A stretch of 33,822 nt of DNA from Magnetococcales bacterium DCbin2 (lineage in GTDB: Bacteria; Pseudomonadota; Magnetococcia; Magnetococcales; UBA8363). The notes under the pieces are model-generated. The model was not told where the DNA came from and did not search any database. It saw only the letters and a program-made list of their open reading frames with translations. Shown piece by piece: positions 1-8,077 of this stretch. The position numbers and the translations under genes are program-made. The stretch lies in assembly GCA_002753615.1 (NCBI GenBank), contig PEAO01000024.1:2078-35899 (forward strand), in the 5' to 3' direction. Position 1 is the first letter of the stretch. Each line of letters starts with the position of its first letter.

Positions 1-202
1 GTGGTGGAGATTCGTGTGGTAAATAGGGGGACGTTTTTTGGGGGGGAGGGCGTGCGACTGGGGTCGCTTTGGTTTAAAACTCAATCCCGTTGATTCGGAT
101 GCTAGGACACTTACCAACCGTTGAGATTGCCCGCGAGGGCAAATGTCTCGGTTGTTTCATGTGGGCGTTTTCTAAATTTCCTCAAGCGATTAGGAAACAA
201 AA
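1..202. other. leader region without a recognised gene
   Basis: This stretch precedes the octaheme cytochrome gene. It is G-rich near positions 25-50 and I see no convincing coding frame in it. A short open frame starting at base 90 overlaps the cytochrome start and its product resembles nothing I know, so I did not call it. The cytochrome's ribosome-binding sequence (AGGAA, about 192-196) lies at its right edge. A promoter must lie here or further upstream, but I cannot pick one with confidence. Confidence 0.5.
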
Positions 203-1735
203 ATGGAAATCAGTAAAATTTCAAGTTTTCACAGCAGGAGCCATGGTGCCGTGCCACAGCCAAAGGGGGGTCGCCGTTTCCACGTTTGGCTATTTTTGGT
301 GGCCATCTTCCTTTTGATGTCGTCGGGGATACCTGCGGCAACCGCCGCAGGTGGGCAGGAAAAACCGGTGGCGACGGCTCCGGGCGGTGGAGAAAAGCCG
401 GTGGTTGCAACCGCGCCGGGTGGAAGCGAAAAGTCTGCGGCTGCACCTGCCGGGGCTGGGGAGGCTGCTGGTGGGGCTAAAGACACTCCCAATGCCATGA
501 GTGTCATCAGCAACACCTGCGTCTCCTGCCATTCGGAGGATAACCGCGGTATCATTCAGCAGTGGGGTAATTCGAAGCACTATGGTGCCAATGTCGGCTG
601 CTACGAGTGCCATAAGGCCGAAGAGGGTGATCCCGATGCCTTCATGCACAAGAAATATCTGATTTCTACCTTGGTGACCCCGAAGGATTGCGCACGCTGC
701 CATGAGACCGAAACCAAGCAGTTTGCTGCGAGTTCCCATGCCAGGGCGGGAAGCAACCTGGATGTGACGATTCCCCATACATTGGCGACTATGGTGCAGA
801 GCGACGGCACCAAGGAAGGGATTCAGGCGGCGACCAGCGGTTGCGTTCAGTGCCATGGGTCCAAGATCGAAGTCAATAAAAGCGGTAAGTTGCTTGCCCA
901 TACTTGGCCCAACTCTGGGATCGGTCGTGTCAATCCAGACGGTTCTTTGGGATCCTGCACCGCCTGTCACCAACGTCACGATTTTTCGTTGAGCCAGGCT
1001 CGGCGCCCGGAGACCTGCGGTAAGTGTCACCAAGGGTCGGCCCATCCTCAAAAAGATGTGTACAATGAGTCCAAACATGGGATCAGTTTCTATTCAAACA
1101 TTGAACACATGAACCTGAGTTCCCCCAAGTGGATTCCGGGACAAGACTACTATTCCGGTCCCACATGCACCACCTGTCACATGTCTGGGACGTTGACCGT
1201 CGGGATGACCCATGATGTGAGTAAACGGATTAGCTGGAATCTTGCCCAACCGATCTCCAAGCCGACTGGCGAAGATTCGGACGCCAGAAGGGATGAAATG
1301 AAGTCGGTCTGTTTCTCCTGTCACACCGAAAGATATGTCGAGAATTTCTACAGCCAGTTTGATAACACCGTGAACTTGTATAATAGCAAGTATGGTGAGC
1401 CGGGTGTACGTCTCATGGAAGCACTCCTCAAATCGGGATTGCGTACTGAAAAGCAGTTTGACGATCCCATCGAATGGGTTTGGTTCAAGTTGTGGCATGT
1501 CGCTGGTCGGAACGCCCGGAGTGGTGCTGCGATGTTGGCTCCCGACTTTGCGCAATGGAAGGGGTTTGCGGAGCTTGCGGAGCTGTTCTATTCCCGGTTG
1601 CTTCCTGAAGCGGATGCGTTGATTACCAAGGCAGAGGCTGCGGGTCGCGGGGCACAGGTTGCCGAGGCGAAGAAAGCCCTCCTTGATATCAAGAATGATC
1701 CTGCAAATGTATGGATGAAGAGTAGTGGCCAATAA
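203..1735 (+). CDS. octaheme c-type cytochrome, hydroxylamine oxidoreductase (HAO) family
   Basis: This 510-residue periplasmic protein has a long basic N-region, a hydrophobic signal segment at about 28-48 and a Gly/Ala/Pro-rich linker at 50-95. Eight CxxCH heme sites follow, starting near residues 106, 133, 163, 214, 252, 272, 322 and 370. The stretch after heme 6 (HPQKDVYNESKHG) and the later THDVSKRISWNL are typical of the HAO family, and the length suits it. Family members oxidise hydroxylamine or hydrazine, or in anaerobes probably reduce nitrite or hydroxylamine; the direction cannot be read here. I could not tell whether the tyrosine that cross-links the P460 heme in true HAO is present. 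A hairpin and the nonaheme-b gene follow, a likely quinone partner. The start at 203 is chosen for AGGAA at 192-196. Confidence 0.88.
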   Translation: MEISKISSFHSRSHGAVPQPKGGRRFHVWLFLVAIFLLMSSGIPAATAAGGQEKPVATAPGGGEKPVVATAPGGSEKSAAAPAGAGEAAGGAKDTPNAMSVISNTCVSCHSEDNRGIIQQWGNSKHYGANVGCYECHKAEEGDPDAFMHKKYLISTLVTPKDCARCHETETKQFAASSHARAGSNLDVTIPHTLATMVQSDGTKEGIQAATSGCVQCHGSKIEVNKSGKLLAHTWPNSGIGRVNPDGSLGSCTACHQRHDFSLSQARRPETCGKCHQGSAHPQKDVYNESKHGISFYSNIEHMNLSSPKWIPGQDYYSGPTCTTCHMSGTLTVGMTHDVSKRISWNLAQPISKPTGEDSDARRDEMKSVCFSCHTERYVENFYSQFDNTVNLYNSKYGEPGVRLMEALLKSGLRTEKQFDDPIEWVWFKLWHVAGRNARSGAAMLAPDFAQWKGFAELAELFYSRLLPEADALITKAEAAGRGAQVAEAKKALLDIKNDPANVWMKSSGQ

Positions 1736-1755
1736 GAAAGTCGGCTAATAACTTG

Positions 1756-1778
1756 CCCCCTCCCGCCAAGGGAGGGGG
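1756..1778. other. intergenic hairpin between two cytochrome genes
   Basis: A perfect 9-bp stem (CCCCCTCCC / GGGAGGGGG) encloses the loop GCCAA. It lies between the stop of the HAO-like gene and the start of the nonaheme-b gene. No U-tract follows, so it is more likely an mRNA-stability or processing element than a full terminator. It would let the two genes share a transcript at different levels, which is an inference. Confidence 0.6.
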
Positions 1779-1797
1779 TGGTCAGGAGGATTCATCC

Positions 1798-3810
1798 GTG
1801 AAACGGCCCCCCAGCATTGTATGGATCGTGTTTTTTTGGGTATTGTTTCTCCCTGGAGCGGTATTTGCTGCCGATCCGGCGGCGGAACTGATGGAGAGGA
1901 AAGAAGTTTTCTTGGTCACCAAGGATACGGACAATAAGGCATGTCTCTATTGTCACGGTGTTGATGGATTTAGTGCCCCGATGAGTGAGGGGCGCAACCA
2001 AGAGCGAAAGAATTTGTTCGTCGATGCGGATCGTCTTGCCAAGAGCGTCCATGGTTCGCGTTCCTGCGTCGATTGTCATTCGGATATCACGAAAATTCCT
2101 CATGACAAGAACAAGGAATACAATGTTAGCTGTGTTCAGTGTCACACCAACCTGAACAACGAATTAAAGGTGAAGGAAGGGGAAGCTGGGGAAAAGAAAA
2201 CTCTGGGCCATGTGGTTGAGAATATCGCATCCTATCTGAGTTCTGTTCATGCCCAACCCAGAAAGGGCGATCCCAACAAGCCGAACGCTTATTGTTCTGA
2301 TTGTCATACGGGACATGCCATTTTTGCCAAGGGGACTCCTGAGCGCAAGGATTACCATATGAATTCGCCGGCCATGTGCGGGCGGTGCCATGAAAAGCAA
2401 CTTCTGGAGTATGAAGATTCCCTGCATGGTGGTGCGGTGTTGCGTTTGGGCGATGAGAAGTTTCCGGTCTGCGGAGATTGTCATACCACCCATAAAATTT
2501 CGCATCCTGAATCGACGTATGGTCAGTTGGTGATCACCAAAAGCTGCGGTGGTTGTCACAAAGACTCCTATGAGAGTTATACCTCCACCTATCATGGGCA
2601 GGTCAATACGTTGGGGTACGTCAATACGGCCAAATGTTTTGACTGTCATGAGGCCCACAAAAACAGGCGGGTGACCGATCCCGAGTCTTCGGTGCATCCC
2701 GATAACCGGGGAAAAACGTGTAAACAGTGCCATGAGAACGTCTCTCCGGGCTTTCTCTCATTTCAACCCCACGGCAATAACCACTCCTTTGATAAATATC
2801 CCGAGATGTGGTTGGCTTCCAAGGGGATGATCGGTTTGTTGGTTGGTGTTTTTGCTGTGTTTTGGACCCATACCTTTTTATGGTTCCTGAGGGAAAGAAA
2901 AGAGAAAAAACTGGGTATCCATCATAAATTGCCCCAGGATGTGGCTGAGGCTCCGTTGCCGGCGACGGGTACTCGGGTCAATGTGCAGCGTTTCCCGGCG
3001 TTGTGGCGGCTTGCCCATATTTCGTTTGCCCTTTCCATCATGGTGTTGGCTGCGACGGGGTTGACGGTCCTTTTTGCCGATAGTTTCTGGGCGCAGACCG
3101 TTGCCAAAGCCTTGGGTGGGGCGAAGGTCATGGCGATTATTCATCGTGTGGCCGGGGCGGTTTTCATCGGTGTCTTTTTCATCCATCTGGTGGCGGTTTT
3201 GCATAAGTTGTTGATCAAACACCGCGCAACCTTTGAATGGTTTGGTCCCAATTCGCTGGTGCCGCGTTGGCAGGATCTTTGGGATCTGATCGCCATGATC
3301 AAATGGTTCTTTGGCAAAGGGCCAAAGCCATATTTCGACCATTGGACCTATTGGGAGAAATTTGATTATTGGGCACCATTCTGGGGTGTATCCATCATCG
3401 GTGGTTCGGGTCTTGTCCTTTGGTTCCCGGTTTTGGCGGGTGAGTATTTGCCGGGATGGATATTCAATGTGGCGACCATTTTCCACGGCGAAGAGGCGGT
3501 TTTGGCTGTCATATTTATCTTCTCAGTCCACTTCTTCAATTGCCATCTGCGTCCTAGCAAGTTTCCGCTGGATATCATGATGTTTGTGGGCAACATGCCG
3601 ATGGAAGAGTTCAAGGAGGAGCGGACGGTCGAGTTTCAACGGATGGTTCTGGAGGGCAAGCTGGCCGAAATCATGGTGGAACCACCCACCAGCAAGGCTA
3701 AGAAGTATTCGAGAATTCTTGGCTTTACGTTGATTGGTATCGGTCTGACCTTGCTGTTCTTCGCCCTGACGGGAATCGGAACACATTTGGTTCATTTCTT
3801 CTCTTCGTGA
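1798..3810 (+). CDS. nonaheme cytochrome c fused to a cytochrome b561/FdhI-like membrane domain
   Basis: The 670-residue protein has a signal peptide (KRPPSIVWIV... ending VFAA), then a periplasmic part with nine CxxCH sites (CLYCH, CVDCH, CVQCH, CSDCH, CGRCH, CGDCH, CGGCH, CFDCH, CKQCH). A transmembrane helix (WLASKGMIGLLVGVFAVFW) follows, and then a multi-helix b-type cytochrome with histidines in the helices near AHISFAL, IIHRVAG, VFFIHL, IFHGEE and FSVHFFN. This resembles the b subunits of formate dehydrogenase and thiosulfate reductase. It should exchange electrons between the quinone pool and periplasmic cytochromes, most simply the upstream HAO-family protein. The GTG start at 1798 is preferred over in-frame codons from 1753, because AGGAGG sits just before it and it begins exactly at the signal peptide. 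A strong terminator follows. Confidence 0.85.
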   Translation: MKRPPSIVWIVFFWVLFLPGAVFAADPAAELMERKEVFLVTKDTDNKACLYCHGVDGFSAPMSEGRNQERKNLFVDADRLAKSVHGSRSCVDCHSDITKIPHDKNKEYNVSCVQCHTNLNNELKVKEGEAGEKKTLGHVVENIASYLSSVHAQPRKGDPNKPNAYCSDCHTGHAIFAKGTPERKDYHMNSPAMCGRCHEKQLLEYEDSLHGGAVLRLGDEKFPVCGDCHTTHKISHPESTYGQLVITKSCGGCHKDSYESYTSTYHGQVNTLGYVNTAKCFDCHEAHKNRRVTDPESSVHPDNRGKTCKQCHENVSPGFLSFQPHGNNHSFDKYPEMWLASKGMIGLLVGVFAVFWTHTFLWFLRERKEKKLGIHHKLPQDVAEAPLPATGTRVNVQRFPALWRLAHISFALSIMVLAATGLTVLFADSFWAQTVAKALGGAKVMAIIHRVAGAVFIGVFFIHLVAVLHKLLIKHRATFEWFGPNSLVPRWQDLWDLIAMIKWFFGKGPKPYFDHWTYWEKFDYWAPFWGVSIIGGSGLVLWFPVLAGEYLPGWIFNVATIFHGEEAVLAVIFIFSVHFFNCHLRPSKFPLDIMMFVGNMPMEEFKEERTVEFQRMVLEGKLAEIMVEPPTSKAKKYSRILGFTLIGIGLTLLFFALTGIGTHLVHFFSS

Positions 3811-3828
3811 ACCTTGAAAGACTTAAAA

Positions 3829-3868
3829 CTCCCAGGGGGCTTTTCCGCCCCTGGGAGGTGTTTTTTTT
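3829..3868 (+). terminator. Rho-independent terminator of the HAO-like operon
   Basis: A GC-rich stem (CTCCCAGGGG with CCCCTGGGAG, loop around TTTTCCG) is followed at once by eight thymines at 3861-3868. It begins about 20 bases after the nonaheme-b stop codon, so it should end that transcription unit. Confidence 0.88.
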
Positions 3869-3895
3869 ACCGTGACCGTTTAGACCCCCCCCTTA

Positions 3896-4151
3896 AAATA
3901 TTGAAAGAAAAAAGGGGTCTGGGGGATTGCCCCCAGGGTTTTGACTTTGTTTTTGAATTTAAACAAAAATGTTTCCATGTTCCGCTTTTGACCTTGATTT
4001 TTGATCTTAAACAAAAATGTTTCCATATTTAAGTTTTTGGTTTAAATTAAAAAAACTAAAATCAAAAGCGAAACATGGAGACCTTTTTGTTTAAATTCAA
4101 AATCAAAACCCTGGGGTAATTCCCCCAGACCCCTTTTTTCTTTCAATATTT
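3896..4151. repeat. 256-bp imperfect inverted repeat, MITE-like
   Basis: The left arm (3896-3991) and right arm (about 4061-4151) are near reverse complements. Both begin at their outer ends with AAATATTGAAAG, and each contains a G-run/C-run palindrome flanked by GGGGTC or GACCCC. A direct repeat (AAACAAAAATGTTTCCAT) occurs inside at 3961-3978 and 4009-4026. The element is AT-rich between the G/C blocks and contains no transposase or credible coding frame. The layout suits a non-autonomous miniature transposable element, or a very long intergenic hairpin. I could not define a clean target-site duplication. It fills the gap between the two cytochrome operons. Confidence 0.65.
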
Positions 4152-4207
4152 ATCGAATGTCAACACGCCCTAGGCTGATAGGGCGGTGGAACAAAAAGGA
4201 CGTTTGC

Positions 4208-5818
4208 ATGGCTCGATCGACGTGGCGTGGCCTGATCGTTTTGGGATTATTGGCACTGTCCTGGTTTTTGGCTTCCACCGTCGTCATGGCTGATGATGTC
4301 AGTCGTAGCATCGCCCCTCCCACCTCGACGACTCGTCACAGTAAATTTCATATCTTAGACGGCCCTTTTGAGTCTGGCAGAGAGGTCACACGGGCCTGTC
4401 TGACCTGTCATACGGAGGCGGCCAACCAGGTCCGCCGCTCTGTCCATTGGACGTGGGAATACAAGTCTGCCGATTCCGACGAAAAAAAGGGTAAATTGCA
4501 TTTGCTCAATACGTTTTGCGGAACGGTATCGACCAACATGAGTTTGTGTACCTCGTGCCATGTTGGTTATGGCTGGCAGGAACCGGGGAACGATTCCGTG
4601 GTGGATGAACAGGTCGATTGCTTGGTGTGCCACGAACAAACCAGAAAATATAAAAAATATAATTATGGTTCGGCGGTATTGAAATATAAAGACCGTGTTC
4701 TCAAAAAACCGGACTTTCCGTCGATGGCCCACAGTGTCACGCGACCGACACGTTGGAATTGTGGATTCTGTCATTTTTACGGAGGTTCCGGCGATGGTGC
4801 CAAGCATGGTGATTTGGACTCCTCACTGTTTGATCCCAATCATCAGTTGGATGTCCACATGGATGCGGCGGGATTGAACTTTGATTGTGTCACCTGCCAC
4901 ACCGCCAATGATCATGCGATTACGGGATCGCGGTATGACATGAAAGCACAGGATCCCATCGGTGTGGATCGTCCCGGGCATACCGATGCCACACGGAGTT
5001 CTTGTGCCTCCTGCCATGGCAATGCGCCCCATGGCGATAAAAAAATCAACGATCATACCGATCGGGTTGCCTGTCAGACCTGCCACATTCCAAGGATGGC
5101 ACGCGGTGGTGTCGGAACCATGGTGTTCTGGGATTGGCGCACTGCTGGGAAGCGGGCGGGAGATTTGGAGCCGCCGGAGGCCTTTGAAAGGGAGGGGCAT
5201 ACCTCCAAAATGATGCATACCAAATATTCGGATAGTCATGGAACCTCGTGGTGGGCGGAGAATCTGGTCCCAAAATTTGCATGGTTTGACGGTCGCATTC
5301 GTTATCTTGATATCAAGCAAACGGTGGATGGTTCGGAATTGGTCCGTATCAACCGTATTCTGGGTACGCCGGGCAATCCGGCTGCCAGGATTTGGCCGTT
5401 TAAGAATACGTTGGCGATGATGCCCTATGATCCGGTCAATAAAATCATGATTGCCAATCATCTGATCAGGAATGCACCGGAAGATAAGGAGGCGTTTGAG
5501 GCCAGTTTTGATTGGCGTCGGTCGGCAGCGGTTGGCATGAAGGCGAAAGGGTTGCCATTCAGCGGTGAGGTCGCTTTTGTGGAAGCGGTTATGTCGTTTC
5601 CTTTGACCCATATGGTTGCCCCGAAGGGGGAGGCCCTTTCTTGTCTTGAATGTCATCGGGATGGTGGGCGATTGGAAGGTTTGGAGGGGGTGTACTTGCC
5701 AGGACGGAAAAACTTCCCATTGTTGTACGCCATCGGGATTGGAGCGGTGGTTGTGACGCTGATCGGGATTTTTATCCATGCGGCCATTCGTGGGTTGATG
5801 GCTTGGGGGAGGCACTAG
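4208..5818 (+). CDS. octaheme c-type cytochrome, tetrathionate reductase (OTR) family
   Basis: The 536-residue protein has a signal peptide (MARSTWRGLIVLG... VMA), eight CxxCH sites (CLTCH, CTSCH, CLVCH, CGFCH, CVTCH, CASCH, CQTCH, CLECH) and a C-terminal membrane helix (LLYAIGIGAVVVTLIGIFIHAAI). The arrangement CLTCHTEA...HWTWEY followed by NTFC...CTSCHVGYGW matches my memory of the octaheme tetrathionate reductase family first described from Shewanella. Those enzymes reduce tetrathionate and, in vitro, nitrite and hydroxylamine; the true substrate here is unknown. The start at 4208 is preferred to an in-frame ATG at 4157 because it directly begins the signal peptide and has AAGGACG upstream. 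The b-cytochrome gene begins 10 bases after the stop, so the two should form an operon and a complex. Confidence 0.87.
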   Translation: MARSTWRGLIVLGLLALSWFLASTVVMADDVSRSIAPPTSTTRHSKFHILDGPFESGREVTRACLTCHTEAANQVRRSVHWTWEYKSADSDEKKGKLHLLNTFCGTVSTNMSLCTSCHVGYGWQEPGNDSVVDEQVDCLVCHEQTRKYKKYNYGSAVLKYKDRVLKKPDFPSMAHSVTRPTRWNCGFCHFYGGSGDGAKHGDLDSSLFDPNHQLDVHMDAAGLNFDCVTCHTANDHAITGSRYDMKAQDPIGVDRPGHTDATRSSCASCHGNAPHGDKKINDHTDRVACQTCHIPRMARGGVGTMVFWDWRTAGKRAGDLEPPEAFEREGHTSKMMHTKYSDSHGTSWWAENLVPKFAWFDGRIRYLDIKQTVDGSELVRINRILGTPGNPAARIWPFKNTLAMMPYDPVNKIMIANHLIRNAPEDKEAFEASFDWRRSAAVGMKAKGLPFSGEVAFVEAVMSFPLTHMVAPKGEALSCLECHRDGGRLEGLEGVYLPGRKNFPLLYAIGIGAVVVTLIGIFIHAAIRGLMAWGRH

Positions 5819-5827
5819 AGGCTAGCC

Positions 5828-6862
5828 ATGGAAGAGAACCGCCAATTATTATTTTCCCGTTATGAGCGATTCTGGCATTGGTCACAGGCTTTACTGATCA
5901 TCGCTCTGATGGTGACTGGTTTTCATGTGACTGGCTTATTGCAATGGTTGGATTATAAACTGGCGGCCCAGTGGCATCGCTATTTTGCATGGAGCCTGAT
6001 CTGCTTATGGACGTTTACCATTTTTTGGCATCTCATCACTGGGGAGTGGCGGCAGTATATTCCCAGCACGGAAAAAATGTTGGAGGTTATCTACTATTAT
6101 TCAAAAGGGATTTTTGATCCGAATCTTCAGCATCCGTTCAAGGTGACGAGGCGTTTGAAGCATAATCCGTTGCAGAGGCTGACCTATCTGGTTTTGAGCG
6201 TTGTTATTTCTCCGATGTTGTGGATTTCCGGGCTGCTTTTCTTTTATTACAACGAATGGGATCAGTTGGGAATTCCCAACCTATGGCTTTCGGGTGTGGC
6301 TGCGGTCCATGTTGCCATGGCGTTTGCGATGGTTTGTTTTTTTTGTTTGCATGTTTATATGGTTTTCTTGGGTAAGCCCGCTACAGCGCAGCTTAAGGCA
6401 ATGCTCACGGGTTATAGGGTCGAGGATATTCGGCTGGATGCGGATCGGGAATATACGGTCATGCTGGTGGAAGATGATAGCGACTTTGCCCGGATGATTC
6501 AGGAATGGTTTGAGACGAATGGGGTGAATGAAACAGACAGAATATTACCGGTGCGTGTAACGATGGTTTGTATTGAAACATTGCATGAAGCGGTCAAATA
6601 TTTAAACAATAAATCGGTGGATTTGATTTTACTGGATCTTGATTTGCCCGACAGCCGGGGAGTTGAGACCCTGCGGAGCGTCATGTCTGTGATCCGGGAT
6701 GAGCCTGTTTTGGTGTTGACGGGGGAGGAGGATGAGAATTTGCAGTCCATGATCATTCGTGAAGGGGCGCAGGAATTTTTGATCAAAGAAAATCTGGATC
6801 GTCATCATTTGCTTCGTAAAGGTCGCTTTGCCATGGAGCGGCAATGGTTTTTACGGCAATGA
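5828..6862 (+). CDS. cytochrome b561-type membrane protein fused to a response-regulator receiver domain
   Basis: Residues 1-190 form a four-helix b-type cytochrome with candidate heme histidines at 17, 33, 49, 68, 161 and 175, a plausible quinol-side partner of the upstream OTR-family cytochrome. Residues 208-344 form a full receiver domain: acidic cluster VEDDSD at 214-219, phosphoacceptor Asp270 in LLDLDLPD, Thr298 in LTGE and Lys320 in FLIK. All residues needed for phosphorylation appear present. The reading frame is continuous, with no sign of a stop or restart at the junction, so the fusion seems genuine. The receiver would lie on the cytoplasmic side after the last helix. I infer that phosphorylation, or binding of a partner, could tune electron flow. 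No histidine kinase gene is in the window. Confidence 0.85.
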   Translation: MEENRQLLFSRYERFWHWSQALLIIALMVTGFHVTGLLQWLDYKLAAQWHRYFAWSLICLWTFTIFWHLITGEWRQYIPSTEKMLEVIYYYSKGIFDPNLQHPFKVTRRLKHNPLQRLTYLVLSVVISPMLWISGLLFFYYNEWDQLGIPNLWLSGVAAVHVAMAFAMVCFFCLHVYMVFLGKPATAQLKAMLTGYRVEDIRLDADREYTVMLVEDDSDFARMIQEWFETNGVNETDRILPVRVTMVCIETLHEAVKYLNNKSVDLILLDLDLPDSRGVETLRSVMSVIRDEPVLVLTGEEDENLQSMIIREGAQEFLIKENLDRHHLLRKGRFAMERQWFLRQ

Positions 6863-7032
6863 GATAAAATCCATAAGCGTCGTTACGTCGGCATCAATAC
6901 ACTACCTAAGATGAATTCCAAGATTTTTCCTGGCACGGCCAAAGCGAACACCGTCCCGATGCTGGTTTAGCGGGGGTGTGTACGAGCGGCTTGCGCACGT
7001 GCAACGAACCGTGAGCGTCTGTGTGTTTGGAG

Positions 7033-7107
7033 TGGAGCCGCCTCTCGGAATTGAACCGAGGGCCTGCTCATTACGAGTGAGCTGCTCTACCCCTGAGCTA
7101 AGGCGGC
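7033..7107 (-). tRNA. tRNA-Thr (anticodon CGU)
   Basis: Read on the minus strand, a full cloverleaf folds. The acceptor stem GCCGCCT pairs with AGGCGGC, the D arm is GCTC/GAGC, the anticodon stem is GCTCA/TGAGC with loop CTCGTAA, and the T arm CTCGG/CCGAG carries TTCAATT. The discriminator T is followed by an encoded CCA at 7033-7035. Anticodon CGT reads the threonine codon ACG. The 3' end points left, toward the cytochrome genes and away from the prophage. Confidence 0.96.
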
Positions 7108-7338
7108 CTTCCATCGCCCAATCCTATGTTTAATGATCACTGTCCGCAAGCAATTTTCGGCATAGGGAAAAAAAATGTGTCACGATTCTTAAAGATTGCG
7201 TGTGTTCGGCGTTTATCGTGACTTTTGCAAAATTCCTATGACTTAAGAATCTTCTGAAGTTCTTCATCTTGTTACTTTTTCGCCTTTGCGCTTCAATCCA
7301 TCCTGTTCGGTTACCGTTAATCCCAAACAGGAGTCATC
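7108..7338. other. left junction between tRNA and prophage late genes
   Basis: This gap has no credible gene. It carries an inverted repeat with 9-bp arms (GATTCTTAA at 7184-7192 and TTAAGAATC at 7243-7251), which could be an operator, an attachment-site arm or chance. It is more AT-rich than its surroundings. If the prophage has a left end in this window, it lies here, but I found no copy of this sequence at the right side. A GGAGT Shine-Dalgarno-like sequence (7330-7334) precedes the next gene. Confidence 0.4.
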
Positions 7339-7920
7339 ATGAATCCAAAACACGCACTCACCCGCTTGGCTACCCGAATCTCCCGTTATGAAGATACCGT
7401 GGGTGGTGGGCAAGGGGTCATAACCTGGGACGATGTTGCTGGGGCCATGCCCAAAAGTACCCTGCAATCCCTGATGATTCGGGTCAAATGGAGTGGTGAA
7501 AACCGCTTTTGGGAAGATTTGGTTTGGTGGGCCTTGCGCGAAATCTGGCCAAAAGATTGGAAAACCCAGGATCCGCGTCGTGCCCAACGCCTCATCGAAT
7601 TGGCCTTGCGCGATTGGATCGATCCCGGTATCTGCCACCGCTGCGGTGGACACGAAATCGACGGACGAACCGTCATCCGTACCCGTAATAAAAATCAACC
7701 CATCCGTTCCTGCCCCGTCTGCCAGGGAACAGGAATTCGTCGTCCCCGTTCCGGTCGCAGTATGGCGAAAACCATCGGCGTCGATGAAAAAACATGGCGT
7801 GATATCTGGCGTGATCGTTTTGCACAGCTCGAAGCGACCTTGAATTCCCTGGAATCACAGGCACTAAAAACCCTGGAAAAAAATTTAAAAGGGGAAAAAA
7901 ATGATTCAATGCAAAAATAA
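7339..7920 (+). CDS. candidate Q-like late antiterminator with a zinc finger
   Basis: The 193-residue basic protein has a four-cysteine cluster (CHRCGG ... CPVCQGTG, residues about 99-133), like the zinc finger of lambdoid Q-family proteins. A helix-turn-helix-like stretch (SMAKTIGVDEKTWRDIWRDRF) follows. The context is the stronger argument: a promoter, a roughly 100-nt leader and a strong terminator come next, then the lysis gene, which is the lambda Q-pR'-tR'-lysis order. By analogy it would load on RNA polymerase at the promoter and let it read through the terminator into the late operon. The sequence alone would only support a phage zinc-finger regulator. Confidence 0.6.
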   Translation: MNPKHALTRLATRISRYEDTVGGGQGVITWDDVAGAMPKSTLQSLMIRVKWSGENRFWEDLVWWALREIWPKDWKTQDPRRAQRLIELALRDWIDPGICHRCGGHEIDGRTVIRTRNKNQPIRSCPVCQGTGIRRPRSGRSMAKTIGVDEKTWRDIWRDRFAQLEATLNSLESQALKTLEKNLKGEKNDSMQK

Positions 7921-7923
7921 CTA

Positions 7924-7952
7924 TTGACCACACCCGCAAACTAGGGTAAAAG
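7924..7952 (+). promoter_or_regulatory. candidate phage late promoter (pR'-like)
   Basis: TTGACC at 7924-7929 and TAAAAG at 7947-7952 are separated by 17 bases. The -35 matches the sigma-70 consensus at 5 of 6 positions and the -10 at 4 of 6. It lies just after the Q-like gene stop and about 100 bases before a strong terminator. The leader contains a short direct repeat (CAGAACTGT at 8021-8029 and 8033-8041) whose role is unknown. Confidence 0.55.
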
Positions 7953-8050
7953 TGTTCTAACGATGGATCATTGTGCCTGGTTATAAAGGTCTCGACTCGG
8001 ATCGTGACTAGCATAATGGCCAGAACTGTGATCAGAACTGTAATTGACAC

Positions 8051-8077
8051 GCACCGGCTTGCCGGTGCTTTTTTTTT
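8051..8077 (+). terminator. strong terminator ahead of the lysis gene (tR'-like)
   Basis: A perfect 8-bp stem GCACCGGC/GCCGGTGC with a TT loop is followed by nine thymines. It lies between the late promoter and the first lysis gene, so without antitermination it should block most late transcription. That fits control by the Q-like protein upstream. Confidence 0.9.

Noticed and set aside
90-317. 75-codon open frame at the start of the window
   Set aside because: It overlaps the signal-peptide region of the octaheme cytochrome in another frame, has no evident ribosome-binding site and its product shows no recognisable feature.
290-1078. 262-codon minus-strand frame opposite the octaheme cytochrome
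   Set aside because: The plus-strand gene has eight heme motifs and a signal peptide. The minus-strand product is a composition effect without family features.
3814-4032. 72-codon frame across the terminator and the inverted repeat
   Set aside because: It begins within bases of the previous stop, runs through a Rho-independent terminator and repeats a short phrase because of the internal direct repeat. It is not a gene.
4823-5815. 330-codon minus-strand frame opposite the OTR-family gene
   Set aside because: The product is rich in His, Arg, Pro and Ile from reverse-complemented CxxCH codons. The plus-strand frame has clear functional motifs.
6863-7032. Search for a small RNA or gene between the b-cytochrome and the tRNA
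   Set aside because: Only a short palindrome (TTGCGCACGTGCAA, 6991-7004) was seen, with no promoter-terminator pair or coding frame to support a feature.
7033-7107. tRNA-Thr as the integration site of the prophage
   Set aside because: Integrases usually target the 3' end of a tRNA and leave the prophage beyond it. Here the 3' end faces left, away from the prophage. No partial tRNA copy was seen near the right border and there is no integrase.
7184-7251. Inverted repeat GATTCTTAA/TTAAGAATC as a phage operator
   Set aside because: Nine-base arms 50 bases apart are suggestive, but there is no repressor gene or clear promoter between them. It is recorded only as part of the junction.
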